From NCBI RefSeq assembly GCF_900637655.1, contig NZ_LR134384.1:2790001-2854000 (forward strand): a stretch of DNA of 64,000 nucleotides, read 5' to 3'. This DNA comes from Segatella oris (GTDB lineage Bacteria; Bacteroidota; Bacteroidia; Bacteroidales; Bacteroidaceae). The translations under genes and the position numbers were made by a program. The notes under the pieces were generated by a model, which saw only the letters and a list, made by a program, of their open reading frames with translations, was not told where the DNA came from and ran no database searches. Shown here piece by piece: positions 25,292 through 34,138 of the stretch (positions are counted from its first letter, which is position 1; each line of letters starts with the position of its first letter).

Positions 25292-26459
25292 TGCAGTTTA
25301 AATTAGTAAATGCGACAGTCTTCGGTGACAAATAGTTTACAAAGAACTATGAAAAACACCGAGGGGGTGCCCAGCGGCGGGGGCTCGCAGCCCCCGAGAG
25401 CGAAACAGAAGATTATGATTAAACATATATTAAACAAAGGGGAGACCACGGTCTCCCCAAGATTAATTAATTTTGTATTATGAAGTTCCATCAATTAACC
25501 TCGGAGCAAAGATACACAATTTCTGTCTTACTCCAAAAAGAAATGTCCAAGAAAGCAATTGCAGAAGCAATAGGCGTTCACAGAAGTACAGTATACCGTG
25601 AGATAGAGCGTAACTCCTCTGAATATACGGGTAAATACACCTATACGGTTGCCGTCAGAAGAGCAAGAAGGCGCAAGCGACGCTATCAGAGACCTCGCAA
25701 GATGACTCCTGAGATGTGGCGGAACATCAGTAAATATCTGAGGATGGGCTGGTCTGCACAGCAGATATGCGGGCGCATGAAGGCACTTGGAAGGAAGTGT
25801 GTGTCTCATACGACCATATACAAGTACATCTGGCGGGACCGTAATGCCGGTGGAGACATCTATAAGTACTGTCGTTTCCTGTTCAAATACAGAAACCACT
25901 GGCTTAAAAGAGACCAAAAGTCACTCTCGGGGAATCGGAAAAGCATAGACGAACGTCCTGCCTGTGCTGACGGAAAGCGGTTCGGAGACTAGGAGATGGA
26001 TCTGATCATCGGCCCAGGAAACTCATCGGCATTAACCATGGTGGAGAGAAGTTCCAATCTTGGAATTATCAGAAAGTTAGCAAAATACAAGACGGCCCGG
26101 GAGGTTTCCAAGGCCGTAACAGAGGCTTTGAAACCCATAAAGGATGCCGTACATACCATAACTACAGACAACGGACCGGAGGTTATGCAGTATGAGGACA
26201 TTGAAAAATCTTTAGGATGCAGCGTATATTATGCACATCCACACTGCCCCTGGCAGAAGGGAGCTGTAGAAAATCGGAACATGTTAATCAGGCAGTATAT
26301 CGATAAAAGATGTAATACAAACAAACTCTCAACGCAGTATATTGCCGCAATGGAAGCCAAATTAAATGACAGACCCAGGAAGAAACTTAACTTTAGAACA
26401 CCGAAATTTGTTTTTTACAAAAAACTTAAGTAAATTCGCATTTGGTAGTTGAAACTACA
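25292..26459 (+). mobile_element. IS30-family insertion sequence, 1168 bp
   Basis: Terminal inverted repeats of 24 bp: left 25292-25315 (starts TGCAGTTTAAATTAG, ends AAATGCGA), right 26436-26459 (inward TGTAGTTTCAACTACC, ends AAATGCGA), with 18 of 24 positions matching. A 3-bp target duplication AGA lies at 25289-25291 and 26460-26462, as in IS4351-type IS30 elements. The leader between the left end and the transposase contains two GC-rich hairpins (CGGGGGCTCGCAGCCCCCG near 25376 and GGGGAGACC/GGTCTCCCC near 25439-25458), probably shielding against incoming transcription. Confidence 0.9.
25480..26433 (+). pseudogene. IS30-family transposase broken by one nonsense codon
   Basis: Continuous in one frame apart from TAG at 25990-25992. 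The first 170 residues hold the helix-turn-helix (KEMSKKAIAEAIGVHRSTVYREIERN, about 18-43). After the stop the catalytic core continues in the same frame: EMDLIIG (first Asp), TDNGPEV (second Asp, about 228) and GAVENRN (Glu, about 262), i.e. an intact DDE set. The stop replaces the Trp of the family motif GDWEMDLI, so a single TGG to TAG change explains it. Both halves keep good codons, which suggests recent inactivation or occasional read-through. Confidence 0.88.
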
Positions 26460-26619
26460 AGATGTTAAAAACAGGGAAAGAAAATCAACAATATTCATGG
26501 AGAGCATATTGCAAACAATCGTATTGGTAAAACTTAAAATCCATACAACATGAGACTCTCCATAATGAAATATAAAGCAATTTTCTACTCATAAAAGGAG
26601 TTTATTTCCAATTTTTCCT

Positions 26620-26627
26620 TATCTTTG
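26620..26627 (+). promoter_or_regulatory. -7 promoter element of the YbjQ-like/SDR pair
   Basis: TATCTTTG, 23 bp before the start at 26650. Confidence 0.5.
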
Positions 26628-26649
26628 TCACAAACAGAACCTAAAGAAT

Positions 26650-26922
26650 ATGGGATTATTCAGCAATAAAAACAAGAAAACCGACTTTACCATTGAGCGC
26701 CAGTTTGTGACAACTTTACCAAGTATTAAAGGCTATGAGATTGTTGAGCAACGTGGTCTTTGCTATCAATACAGCATTACATATGACTTAGATTCATGCC
26801 TTGACAAATTATTGAAAAAGGCATATAAAGCCGGTTGTAATGCCTTTGTAAACCTGAAAATAGAGAAAGGCCCGAATTATACGGTCATATATGGCGATGG
26901 CGTAATCATCAACCGACAATGA
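26650..26922 (+). CDS. small YbjQ-like protein
   Basis: 90 residues. The pattern GYEIVEQRGL at 30-39, then a helix ending KAGCNAFVNLKIE and a final strand YGDGVIIN, resembles the YbjQ/DUF74 fold (GYEI..Y.G ... GANAVVG.R ... GTAV), but it is shorter in the middle. YbjQ proteins form pentamers of unknown function. The stop codon overlaps the next start (ATGA), so translation is coupled to the SDR gene. Confidence 0.5.
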   Translation: MGLFSNKNKKTDFTIERQFVTTLPSIKGYEIVEQRGLCYQYSITYDLDSCLDKLLKKAYKAGCNAFVNLKIEKGPNYTVIYGDGVIINRQ

Positions 26923-27653
26923 AAAAAGCAATTGTTATGGGTGCCAGCAGCGGCATCGGACATGAGGTGGCAAGGCTCATGATTGAGCGAGGGTGGACAG
27001 TTGGCGTGGCTGCACGACGTGTAGACAGGTTGGAAGAACTGCGCGCTTGTGCGCCCGAACGTGTTTTCACGGCACGGATTGACGTAACCGATGCTCATGC
27101 AGAAGAGGCACTCCGTAAGCTCATAGACCGCATGGGAGGGCTCGACCTCTATTTCCATGCAGCGGGAATAGGCTGGAAAAATCCCATGCTGCAGGCCGAC
27201 AAAGAACTGATGACCATGCAGACCAATGCCATGGGATTTACGAGAATGGTGGGTGCTGCCTATCGGTATTTCGCAGGAAATGGCGGAGGACACATTGCTT
27301 GTATCACGTCGATAGCCGGCACTAAGGGGCTTGGGCCTGCGCCAGCTTACAGTGCAACAAAGGCCATGCAGAACACTTATCTACAAGCTTTGGAGCAGTT
27401 GGCAACCAATAAGAAGCTGAATATCAGCTTTACAGACATCCGTCCGGGGTTCGTTGATACGCCCTTGCTGACTGGTTCCAGCCATTTTCCAATGCTGATG
27501 AATGCAGAAAAGGTAGCTAAAAGCATCATGAAAGCCATTGATAAAAGGCGCCACATCTATATTATAGACTGGCGTTGGCACATTTTAACCACGCTTTGGC
27601 AGCATATTCCCAATTGGGTTTGGAGAAAAATGAAGTTGGTTAAAGACGAATAA
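26919..27653 (+). CDS. short-chain dehydrogenase/reductase
   Basis: 244 residues. Classical SDR: nucleotide-binding GASSGIGHE at 8-16, an NAG-like HAAG at 80-83, catalytic Ser131 and Tyr144-x3-Lys148 (YSATK). AARR after the second strand favours NADP. The C-terminus has a hydrophobic and basic stretch (WRWHILTTLWQHIPNWVWRKMK) that may contact membrane. Substrate unknown. Confidence 0.85.
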   Translation: MKKAIVMGASSGIGHEVARLMIERGWTVGVAARRVDRLEELRACAPERVFTARIDVTDAHAEEALRKLIDRMGGLDLYFHAAGIGWKNPMLQADKELMTMQTNAMGFTRMVGAAYRYFAGNGGGHIACITSIAGTKGLGPAPAYSATKAMQNTYLQALEQLATNKKLNISFTDIRPGFVDTPLLTGSSHFPMLMNAEKVAKSIMKAIDKRRHIYIIDWRWHILTTLWQHIPNWVWRKMKLVKDE

Positions 27654-27830
27654 TAGCAAGAATAGCCTTGCAACAAGCTGCATCTTGCACGGCAAAGAGG
27701 CATAAAGGAATATTGAAAAACATCTCTTTAGTTATATTTCCAATATTCGTTTATCTCATATATTCACCGTTTTTCGCGGATATCTGCCTGCCATTAAAGA
27801 GGTGAGATATAGGCTGGCAGGTAGCATAAA

Positions 27831-27862
27831 TTTGGAGGATAAGTTATTTTTTTATATATTTG
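27831..27862 (+). promoter_or_regulatory. promoter of the RlpA-like gene
   Basis: TTTG at 27831-27834, exact 20-bp spacer, TATATTTG at 27855-27862; leader about 100 nt. The remainder of the 318-bp gap 27654-27971 shows nothing else recognisable. Confidence 0.7.
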
Positions 27863-27971
27863 TAGCGCCTACCTGTTTATGGCAATCGATTGATTACGTG
27901 GGTATTGGACTTAAAAAGGCATCTGATTTACCAAGATGACATGACTGATTACTAACCAAAAGAACCGATTT

Positions 27972-28613
27972 GTGGATCACAAAAGAATTTTATTATCAAT
28001 CCTAATAATCCTACTGGCACTGCCTTTAATTGCGCAGCAGCAGAAAGGAAAGGCTTCTTATTACTCGAAAAAGGCCACCGGAGCAAGAACAGCCAGCGGT
28101 GAACGATTACATCATGACAGTATGACTTGTGCACATCGCACCTATCCTTTCGGCACATTATTAAAGGTAACAAATCCTAACAACGGGAATAGTGTGGTCG
28201 TAAAGGTAACTGATCGCGGCCCTTTCGGTCGCGGACGCATCATTGATCTATCGTATGGTGCAGCCAAGGAACTTGGCATATTGGCTTGCGGAGTGGCTAC
28301 AGTTGTTGTGGAGAAAGTAGGAAAAGGAGTTCCTTATCTTGAGGAAGACAGCATCAGGTTGCCCCAGATTGACTTTGAAGTGGTTGCGAACCACTACAAT
28401 ATCATTGATGATTGGAAGAACAGAGACGGCGTTGTTGACAAGAAAATGATGCATAATGCAAAGAATATCGCTACGACACGCAAACGACAACAAGCGAAAA
28501 AGCCTAACAAACAGACTGAAGACATGCAAAAGGACAATAAGACTTCGCCTGCAAAAAAGGAGAAAGAAAACAGGTGGAACAATGTTTTTGAAAGATTGAA
28601 AGGGCTGTTCTGA
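27972..28613 (+). CDS. RlpA-like septal ring lytic transglycosylase domain protein
   Basis: 213 residues, GTG start (no in-frame ATG upstream before a stop). Signal peptide to about residue 22 (ILLALPLIAQQ). Double-psi beta-barrel of RlpA follows: GKASYYSKKATGARTASGE (25-43), TCAHRTYPFGTLLKVTN and KVTDRGPFGRGRIIDLSYGAAKELG, with the catalytic Asp/His region conserved. RlpA cleaves denuded peptidoglycan in E. coli relatives. There is no SPOR domain; the tail after about 160 is Lys/Gln-rich and disordered. Lacks a lipobox, so it is periplasmic or secreted. Confidence 0.88.
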   Translation: MDHKRILLSILIILLALPLIAQQQKGKASYYSKKATGARTASGERLHHDSMTCAHRTYPFGTLLKVTNPNNGNSVVVKVTDRGPFGRGRIIDLSYGAAKELGILACGVATVVVEKVGKGVPYLEEDSIRLPQIDFEVVANHYNIIDDWKNRDGVVDKKMMHNAKNIATTRKRQQAKKPNKQTEDMQKDNKTSPAKKEKENRWNNVFERLKGLF

Positions 28614-28622
28614 AAGATAAAG

Positions 28623-28652
28623 AACCCACCCCAACCCTCCCGAAGGGAGGGA
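28623..28652 (+). repeat. GC-rich hairpin repeat, left border of the 67-bp tandem array
   Basis: CCCACCCCAACCCTCCCGAA then GGGAGGGAG, about 10 bp after the RlpA-like stop; probable terminator. Inverted partner at 29067. Confidence 0.75.
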
Positions 28653-28770
28653 GTTCAAACGTGCGGGCTATCGCAGAGCAGACATTTTATAGACTTATTG
28701 ATAAAGTTCAACAGATATTACAGTTCCTGTCTTTTATGAGGTCATGCATCAAAACAGTTTAGAAAGGCCT

Positions 28771-29062
28771 CTTCATAAAGCTTATTGTTGGGCATAACTA
28801 CATTAGTTTCAATTCCAATAAGAGTGCAATCATTACCCTTCATAAAGCCTATTGCAAGGCAAAACTACATTAAATTCAATTCCAACAAGAGTGCAATCAC
28901 AACCCTTCATAAAGCCTATTGCAAGGCAAAACTACATTAGTTTCAATTCCAACAAGAGTGCAATCATAACCCTTCATAAAGCCTATTGTAGGGCATAACT
29001 ATATTAATTTCAATTCCAACAAGAGTGCAATCATAACTCTTCATAAAGCTTATTGCAGGGCA
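28771..29062. repeat. 67-bp tandem repeat, four full copies and a partial fifth
   Basis: CTTCATAAAGC begins at 28771, 28838, 28905, 28972 and 29039, a constant 67-bp step. Each unit contains GGGCATAACTACATTAG or GGCAAAACTACATTAG and CAACAAGAGTGCAATCA. Copies differ at a few positions. The minus strand of each unit has TAGTTNTG/TAGTTATG, which resembles a -7 promoter element. No ORF runs through the array. Confidence 0.9.
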
Positions 29063-29066
29063 AAGC

Positions 29067-29097
29067 TCCCTCCCTTCGGGAGGGTTGGGGTGGGTAT
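29067..29097 (-). repeat. GC-rich hairpin repeat, right border of the 67-bp tandem array
   Basis: Inverse of the copy at 28623 (CTCCCTCCCTTCGGGAGGG then TTGGGGTGGG). Together they bracket the tandem array. Also lies 6 bp beyond the stop of the frameshifted lipoprotein gene. Confidence 0.75.
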
Positions 29098-29102
29098 TCA
29101 TT

Positions 29103-29941
29103 CTACTTCTTCGTTGGAATATTAAACTCTGTAACCTTTGATATGGCCTTGTTTCCTTGGAGCACAGAAACACAAATCTTAGCATTTCCATCTTTCAGGC
29201 GCCTATCCGCCTTGACAAGTGCTGTGTAGCGAATACCTTTCCCTGGTTCTATTTTCTCAATATGATGCTTGGAGAAACAAAGAGATGACGATTTCCATTT
29301 GCCACAAGCACGACAGGTTGAACATCATAGAGTGGTCGGTCACCACGGTTCATGACTTCAAAAATCACTTTGGAAAGTTCACCTCGCTCTATGATTCCAT
29401 TACCATTTTCATCGAGAAAACGAGCATTACGGATTTCAATATTTGGCGTATACACTAATCCCTCGGCTATATTCTCCACACTACTTGCCGTCGGCATCTT
29501 TGTCGTTGCCGTACTTGTTGACGCATCAGTCTGGTAATCCTTACCATTAAAGTCATAGATGCGGTCATCTCCGGAGTTGGTTTCATCATAGCCACTATCT
29601 GTAGACGGTGCTTCCTGATAGCTGCTGACATCACTATTCTGCTGGCGTTCACGCATCTTACGCTCATAGTTTCGCTTTGCACGGTCATACTGATACTCCT
29701 CCATTTCGGCTGCACGGCGCTGATCAGCAGCCTGCCCTATTGCAGCGCCTATAGCCGCACCGCCTGCCATTCCGATAATTGTTCCAAAATCAGAACCACG
29801 TGGTCCGTCTGCAATTCCCCCGATAGCACTACCCAAAATGGAACCCAAGGAAGAACCCATGTAGGCACCAGAACCTGTATAAGTGTCACAACTACTGAAC
29901 AATAAAGTTGCACATGCTGCATATACCACCAACTTCTTCAT
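29103..29941 (-). pseudogene. glycine-zipper lipoprotein gene with a C-terminal frameshift
   Basis: Start chosen at 29939-29941: MKKLVVYAACATLLFSSCDT has a lipobox SSC, while the longer open frame upstream is AT-rich non-coding. A glycine-zipper region (GSSLGSILGSAIGGIADG, GMAGGAAIGAAIGQAADQ; about 28-70) could insert in a membrane. An acidic Ser/Asp linker follows, then a beta-domain near 150-230 with LDENGNGIIERGEL (calcium-loop-like) and HLFVSPS. The frame stops at 29249, but another frame continues with HIEKIEPGKGIRYTALVKAD and ends ...EFNIPTKK at 29103. One missing base near 29262 explains the break. Either a real mutation or a sequencing error. Confidence 0.75.
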
Positions 29942-30149
29942 ATCCAAATCATTATTTGTTACATTGCAAAGATAAAAATTAAAAACCTTAAACACAAGGA
30001 TATTTTCCCTAAAAGAAGTGGGATTTTCCCTAAAAAACAATACACCACACACTCTTTTACAAAGCATGTTTTACCACATAAAAGAAGAAACCACAAGAAT
30101 ACTCCCTACATTTTCTCACGAAACAATACATTAGCGACAATATAATTGC

Positions 30150-30157
30150 TATCTTTG
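30150..30157 (+). promoter_or_regulatory. -7 promoter element of the 150-residue hypothetical gene
   Basis: TATCTTTG, 20 bp before the start codon; no clear TTTG at -33. Confidence 0.5.
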
Positions 30158-30177
30158 TGATAACTAACAAATAAAAA

Positions 30178-30630
30178 ATGAGGAAAAAGACTAATAATTT
30201 TTGGCCCTTAATCATTGAATGGATAGATGATTTCCAGGCAGCAAACAAAGATTACATCGACAAGCATATCACAGACTTTCTTGGGGAAATAGATAGAAAA
30301 GAATGGGTTGAGATATCACTTGCACTCGGAGCACGCTGTCAAGAATATATTGAGAAAAAAGGATATCAAACGCTCATTTACAATGGTTTCGCCATGAAAG
30401 ACAGAAGGAAACCATTTATTCCCAATAGTCTATCATTAAAGGAACTTGATAAATATACTCCGCCTTTCATCATACTTGCTAAGAACACAATAGAAATACA
30501 GCAAGCATATCTGAGGGCAGATGAACTCGGTAAGAAACTGCAAAAACGGGCTTATTACTGGCAATATAAAGATGACAATGTGTATTCTACAAATGTATAT
30601 ATAGCCCAACAAGAAAAAGAAGGCATATAA
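30178..30630 (+). CDS. hypothetical cytosolic protein, 150 residues
   Basis: No family recognised. Mixed charged sequence without signal peptide or membrane segment. Trp-rich N-terminus (NNFWPLIIEWIDDF), helices with ITDFLGEIDRKEWVEISLALGARCQEYIE (about 41-69), and a C-terminal helix IQQAYLRADELGKKLQKRAYYW. It has its own promoter and shares a terminator with the convergent rplQ operon, so it is a real transcription unit. Confidence 0.65.
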   Translation: MRKKTNNFWPLIIEWIDDFQAANKDYIDKHITDFLGEIDRKEWVEISLALGARCQEYIEKKGYQTLIYNGFAMKDRRKPFIPNSLSLKELDKYTPPFIILAKNTIEIQQAYLRADELGKKLQKRAYYWQYKDDNVYSTNVYIAQQEKEGI

Positions 30631-30664
30631 AAAGCGCAGTGAAATCAATCACTGCGCTTTCTTT
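30631..30664. terminator. bidirectional terminator between the hypothetical gene and rplQ
   Basis: 12-bp perfect stem AAAGCGCAGTGA / TCACTGCGCTTT with a 6-nt loop, A-rich on the left and CTTT on the right; it ends the whole alpha operon on the minus strand. Confidence 0.85.
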
Positions 30665-30689
30665 ATAGATTTGAATTTTAATCGTGAGA

Positions 30690-31175
30690 TTACTCTGCTT
30701 TAGCTTCCTCAGTTGCAGGAGCCTCTGTGGTCGGAGTCTCAGCAGCAGCTTCAGCCTTAGTAGCTTTACGGCTACGACGAGTCTTCTTGGCAGCCTTAGG
30801 AGCTTTTGCCATATTATCATCGAAGTCAACAAGCTCGATGAAAGCAATTTCAGCAGCATCACCCTGACGGGTACCCAATTTGATTACACGAGTGTAACCA
30901 CCTGGACGATCAGCCACCTTAGCAGCAACCGTGCTGAAGAGTTCCTTGATAGCCTCTTTCTTCTGAAGATAACGGAAAACTACACGACGTGAGTTTGTGG
31001 TATCTTCTTTAGACCGAGTGATCAAAGGTTCTACATACTTCTTCAAGGCTTTTGCCTTTGCAAGGGTCGTAGTGATTCTTTTGTGCATGATCAATGACAC
31101 TGCCATGTTAGCAAGCATAGCGTCACGATGAGATGCAGTACGACCCAGATGGTTGAATTTTTTATTATGTCTCAT
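30690..31175 (-). CDS. rplQ: 50S ribosomal protein L17 (bL17)
   Basis: 161 residues. The L17 core is residues 1-120 ([20 protein letters not shown]). A Lys/Ala/Glu-rich extension of about 40 residues follows, longer than in E. coli and common in Bacteroidetes. Last gene of the alpha operon; 39 bp after rpoA. Confidence 0.97.
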   Translation of the reverse strand: MRHNKKFNHLGRTASHRDAMLANMAVSLIMHKRITTTLAKAKALKKYVEPLITRSKEDTTNSRRVVFRYLQKKEAIKELFSTVAAKVADRPGGYTRVIKLGTRQGDAAEIAFIELVDFDDNMAKAPKAAKKTRRSRKATKAEAAAETPTTEAPATEEAKAE

Positions 31176-31214
31176 TTTTTATTCTTTACGTTTAAGCGGA
31201 AAGGAGTAAGTTAT

Positions 31215-32207
31215 TTACTCTCTATCCAATTTATACTTTGAAATGTCGGTTCCAAACGACAGATTCAGACTTTCGAGCAAATCATCAAGCTCAGAAAGCG
31301 ATTTCTTACCGAAGTTGCGGAACTTCAAGAGGTCAGTCTTGTTGTACTGAACGAGATCACCAAGGGTCTCAACATCAGCAGCTTTCAGACAGTTGAGTGC
31401 ACGAACACTGAGATTCATGTCAACCAACTTAGTCTTGAGCAATTGACGCATGTGGAGTACTTCCTCATCAAATTCCTGGTTGCCGTCCTGGTCTGGTGAC
31501 TCAAGAGTAATCTTCTCATCAGAGAAGAGCATGAAATGATAGATGAGTATCTTTGCTGCTTCCTTCAGTGCATCCTTCGGGTGAATGGAACCATCCGTTG
31601 AAACTTCAATAACCAATTTGTCATAGTCGGTTTTCTGCTCGACACGATATGGCTCAACTGAATATTTCACATTACGGATAGGGGTGTAGATAGAATCGAT
31701 TGGAATAACGTTGACATCAGTGCAGAACTCACGGTTTTCATCAGCCGGAACATAGCCACGACCTTTGTTGATAGTGAGATCTATCTGCATTGAAGCTTTG
31801 GCATCTAAATGACAAATCACCAAATCAGGGTTTAACACTTCAAATCCAGTCAGATATTTACCAATATCACCTGCTTTGAATTCTGTTGAATTCTCTACAG
31901 TGATACTAACTTTCTCGTTCTCGAATTCTTCTACTACTTGCTTGAATCTTACTTGTTTCAAATTCAAGATAATATTGGTTACATCTTCCTTTACACCAGG
32001 AACTGAAGAGAATTCATGCTCAACACCTGCAATACGGATGGTGTTGATAGCATATCCCTCCAATGATGAAAGAAGAATGCGTCGCAAAGCATTACCGATG
32101 GTAACACCAAAGCCTGGCTCAAGTGGACGGAATTCGAACTTGCCGAACTTCTCACTGGCCTCCAACATTACAACTTTATCAGGTTTTTGAAATGCTAATA
32201 TCGCCAT
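31215..32207 (-). CDS. rpoA: DNA-directed RNA polymerase subunit alpha
   Basis: 330 residues: N-terminal dimerisation domain (1-235; [20 protein letters not shown] at 34-53) and C-terminal DNA- and activator-binding domain (about 255-318; [20 protein letters not shown]). It scaffolds RNA polymerase assembly. Located between rpsD and rplQ in the standard alpha operon order. Confidence 0.98.
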   Translation of the reverse strand: MAILAFQKPDKVVMLEASEKFGKFEFRPLEPGFGVTIGNALRRILLSSLEGYAINTIRIAGVEHEFSSVPGVKEDVTNIILNLKQVRFKQVVEEFENEKVSITVENSTEFKAGDIGKYLTGFEVLNPDLVICHLDAKASMQIDLTINKGRGYVPADENREFCTDVNVIPIDSIYTPIRNVKYSVEPYRVEQKTDYDKLVIEVSTDGSIHPKDALKEAAKILIYHFMLFSDEKITLESPDQDGNQEFDEEVLHMRQLLKTKLVDMNLSVRALNCLKAADVETLGDLVQYNKTDLLKFRNFGKKSLSELDDLLESLNLSFGTDISKYKLDRE

Positions 32208-32219
32208 TAATTCAATGAT

Positions 32220-32825
32220 TTATTTAGAGTACAACTCAACGATTAACTGTTCCTTAATATTCTCTGGGATGTCAGCACGCTCTGGCTTGTGCAAGAACTT
32301 ACCGCACTTAGAATTGTCGTCCCATTCAATCCAAGGATACTTGCTGTGGTTGAAACCTGCAAGTGCAGCTTCTATCACCTCGAGAGACTTAGACTTCTCA
32401 CGAACAGCAATCACCATACCAGGCTTAACAGCAAAAGATGGGATGTTTACTACTTTACCGTCAACAGTGATGTGCTTGTGACCTACAAGCTGACGTGCAG
32501 CAGCACGAGTAGGAGCAATACCAAGACGGAATACTACGTTGTCAAGACGACATTCGAGATTCTGAAGGAGAACCTCACCGGTAATACCATCAGCCTTTGC
32601 TGCCTTCTCAAACATATTACGGAACTGACGCTCGAGCACACCATAAGTGTACTTAGCTTTCTGCTTCTCTGCCAACATGACACCGTACTCAGACATCTTT
32701 CTACGACGGTTGTTGCCATGCTGTCCAGGAGGGAAGTTTCTCTTGGACAAAACTTTGTCAGCACCGAAGATGGGTTCTCCAAATCGGCGTGCAATTTTAG
32801 ATTTCGGACCTATATATCTTGCCAT
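32220..32825 (-). CDS. rpsD: 30S ribosomal protein S4 (uS4)
   Basis: 201 residues, with the S4 RNA-binding domain at about 92-155 ([30 protein letters not shown]). No zinc-binding Cys cluster at the N-terminus. S4 often represses the alpha operon; the 44-nt gap to rpsK could hold a site, but none is clear. Confidence 0.97.
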   Translation of the reverse strand: MARYIGPKSKIARRFGEPIFGADKVLSKRNFPPGQHGNNRRRKMSEYGVMLAEKQKAKYTYGVLERQFRNMFEKAAKADGITGEVLLQNLECRLDNVVFRLGIAPTRAAARQLVGHKHITVDGKVVNIPSFAVKPGMVIAVREKSKSLEVIEAALAGFNHSKYPWIEWDDNSKCGKFLHKPERADIPENIKEQLIVELYSK

Positions 32826-32869
32826 AATATAAAATATGTGCTAAATTAAAATATGATTGTATAGTTGGA

Positions 32870-33259
32870 TTAAACCTTACGACGCTTAGGAGGACGGCAA
32901 CCGTTGTGTGGCAACGGAGTAACGTCAATGATTTCAGTAACCTGAATACCTGCAGCATTTACGGCACGGATTGCAGATTCACGACCGTTACCAGGCCCCT
33001 TCACGTAAGCCTTAACCTTACGCAGACCAAGCTCGAAAGCGATCTTAGCACAATCTTCACCAGCCATCTGAGCAGCATACGGTGTGTTCTTCTTAGAACC
33101 ACGGAAGCCCATCTTACCAGCTGAAGACCAAGAGATAACCTGACCCTCGCTGTTAGCCAAAGATACAATGATATTATTGAATGAACTATGAACGTGAAGC
33201 TGACCAATAGCGTCTACTCTTACGTTTCTCTTCTTAGATGTTGCTTTTGTCTTTGCCAT
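32870..33259 (-). CDS. rpsK: 30S ribosomal protein S11 (uS11)
   Basis: 129 residues. [20 protein letters not shown] and the C-terminal [18 protein letters not shown] are the family signature. Platform protein of the small subunit; 18 bp after rpsM. Confidence 0.97.
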   Translation of the reverse strand: MAKTKATSKKRNVRVDAIGQLHVHSSFNNIIVSLANSEGQVISWSSAGKMGFRGSKKNTPYAAQMAGEDCAKIAFELGLRKVKAYVKGPGNGRESAIRAVNAAGIQVTEIIDVTPLPHNGCRPPKRRKV

Positions 33260-33277
33260 AATTAATTTCCATTAAAA

Positions 33278-33658
33278 TTACTTAGTAGCCTTCTTCTTAT
33301 TAGCAACAGTCTTCTTCTTACCCTTGCGAGTACGAGCATTGTTCTTAGTGCTCTGACCGCGAACAGGAAGACCATTACGATGTCTAACGCCACGATAGCA
33401 ACCAATATCCATCAGTCGCTTAATGTTCATTTGGATCTCAGAACGAAGATCACCTTCTACCTTGAACTCAGCGCCGATAATTTCACGGATCTTGGCAGCC
33501 TGATCGTCAGTCCATTCGCTGACCTTCAGGTCACGGTTTACACCGGCCTTATCCAATATCTTTGCTGAACTACTTCGACCTATACCATAGATATAAGTCA
33601 ATGCGATTTCGCCACGCTTATTCTGGGGCAAATCTACTCCAACAATTCTTATTGCCAT
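33278..33658 (-). CDS. rpsM: 30S ribosomal protein S13 (uS13)
   Basis: 126 residues. N-terminal [20 protein letters not shown], helix-two-turn-helix middle, and a basic tail ([18 protein letters not shown]) that reaches the P-site tRNA. Subunit bridge protein. Confidence 0.97.
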   Translation of the reverse strand: MAIRIVGVDLPQNKRGEIALTYIYGIGRSSSAKILDKAGVNRDLKVSEWTDDQAAKIREIIGAEFKVEGDLRSEIQMNIKRLMDIGCYRGVRHRNGLPVRGQSTKNNARTRKGKKKTVANKKKATK

Positions 33659-33766
33659 TTTTTAATTTGAATAAAAAATTTAATAAATAAAATCTGTCTC
33701 TCGTCAAAGAACGTGCAAAGTTAAAAATAAATATTGATTTATTTCAACGTTTACGATACTTTAACA

Positions 33767-33883
33767 TTAACCCTGACGCAATTTAAACTTAGGGTTCTTC
33801 TTGTTGATAACGAACAGACGACCTTTACGACGAACAATCTTGCAGTCTGCTGTACGCTTCTTTAATGATGCTCTTGTTTTCAT
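33767..33883 (-). CDS. rpmJ: 50S ribosomal protein L36 (bL36)
   Basis: 38 residues, found by direct translation: [20 protein letters not shown] followed by [18 protein letters not shown]. Only one Cys (Cys14) remains and the C-terminal CxH zinc ligands are missing, so this is the zinc-independent (C-minus) type. Between infA and rpsM. Confidence 0.95.
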   Translation of the reverse strand: MKTRASLKKRTADCKIVRRKGRLFVINKKNPKFKLRQG

Positions 33884-33904
33884 ATCAATGTGTATATGAG
33901 GTAA

Positions 33905-34123
33905 TTATTTGTATCTGAAAACGATTCTGCCTTTAGTCAGATCATAGGGACTCATCTCTACCTTCACTTTATCACCAGGTAGTATCTTGATGTAATGCAT
34001 ACGCATTTTACCAGAAATGTGAGCAACAATCTGAACTCCATTTTCAAGTTCTACACGGAACATTGCATTTGACAGACTCTCAACAATTGTTCCATCCTGC
34101 TCGATGGCGGATTGCTTTGCCAT
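33905..34123 (-). CDS. infA: translation initiation factor IF-1
   Basis: 72 residues, single OB-fold ([36 protein letters not shown]). Binds the A site during initiation. Located between map and rpmJ. Confidence 0.97.
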   Translation of the reverse strand: MAKQSAIEQDGTIVESLSNAMFRVELENGVQIVAHISGKMRMHYIKILPGDKVKVEMSPYDLTKGRIVFRYK

Positions 34124-34138
34124 AAACTATTTTCTTAC

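Noticed and set aside
28771-29062. 67-bp tandem array as a CRISPR
   Set aside because: The entire 67-bp unit repeats; there is no unique spacer part.
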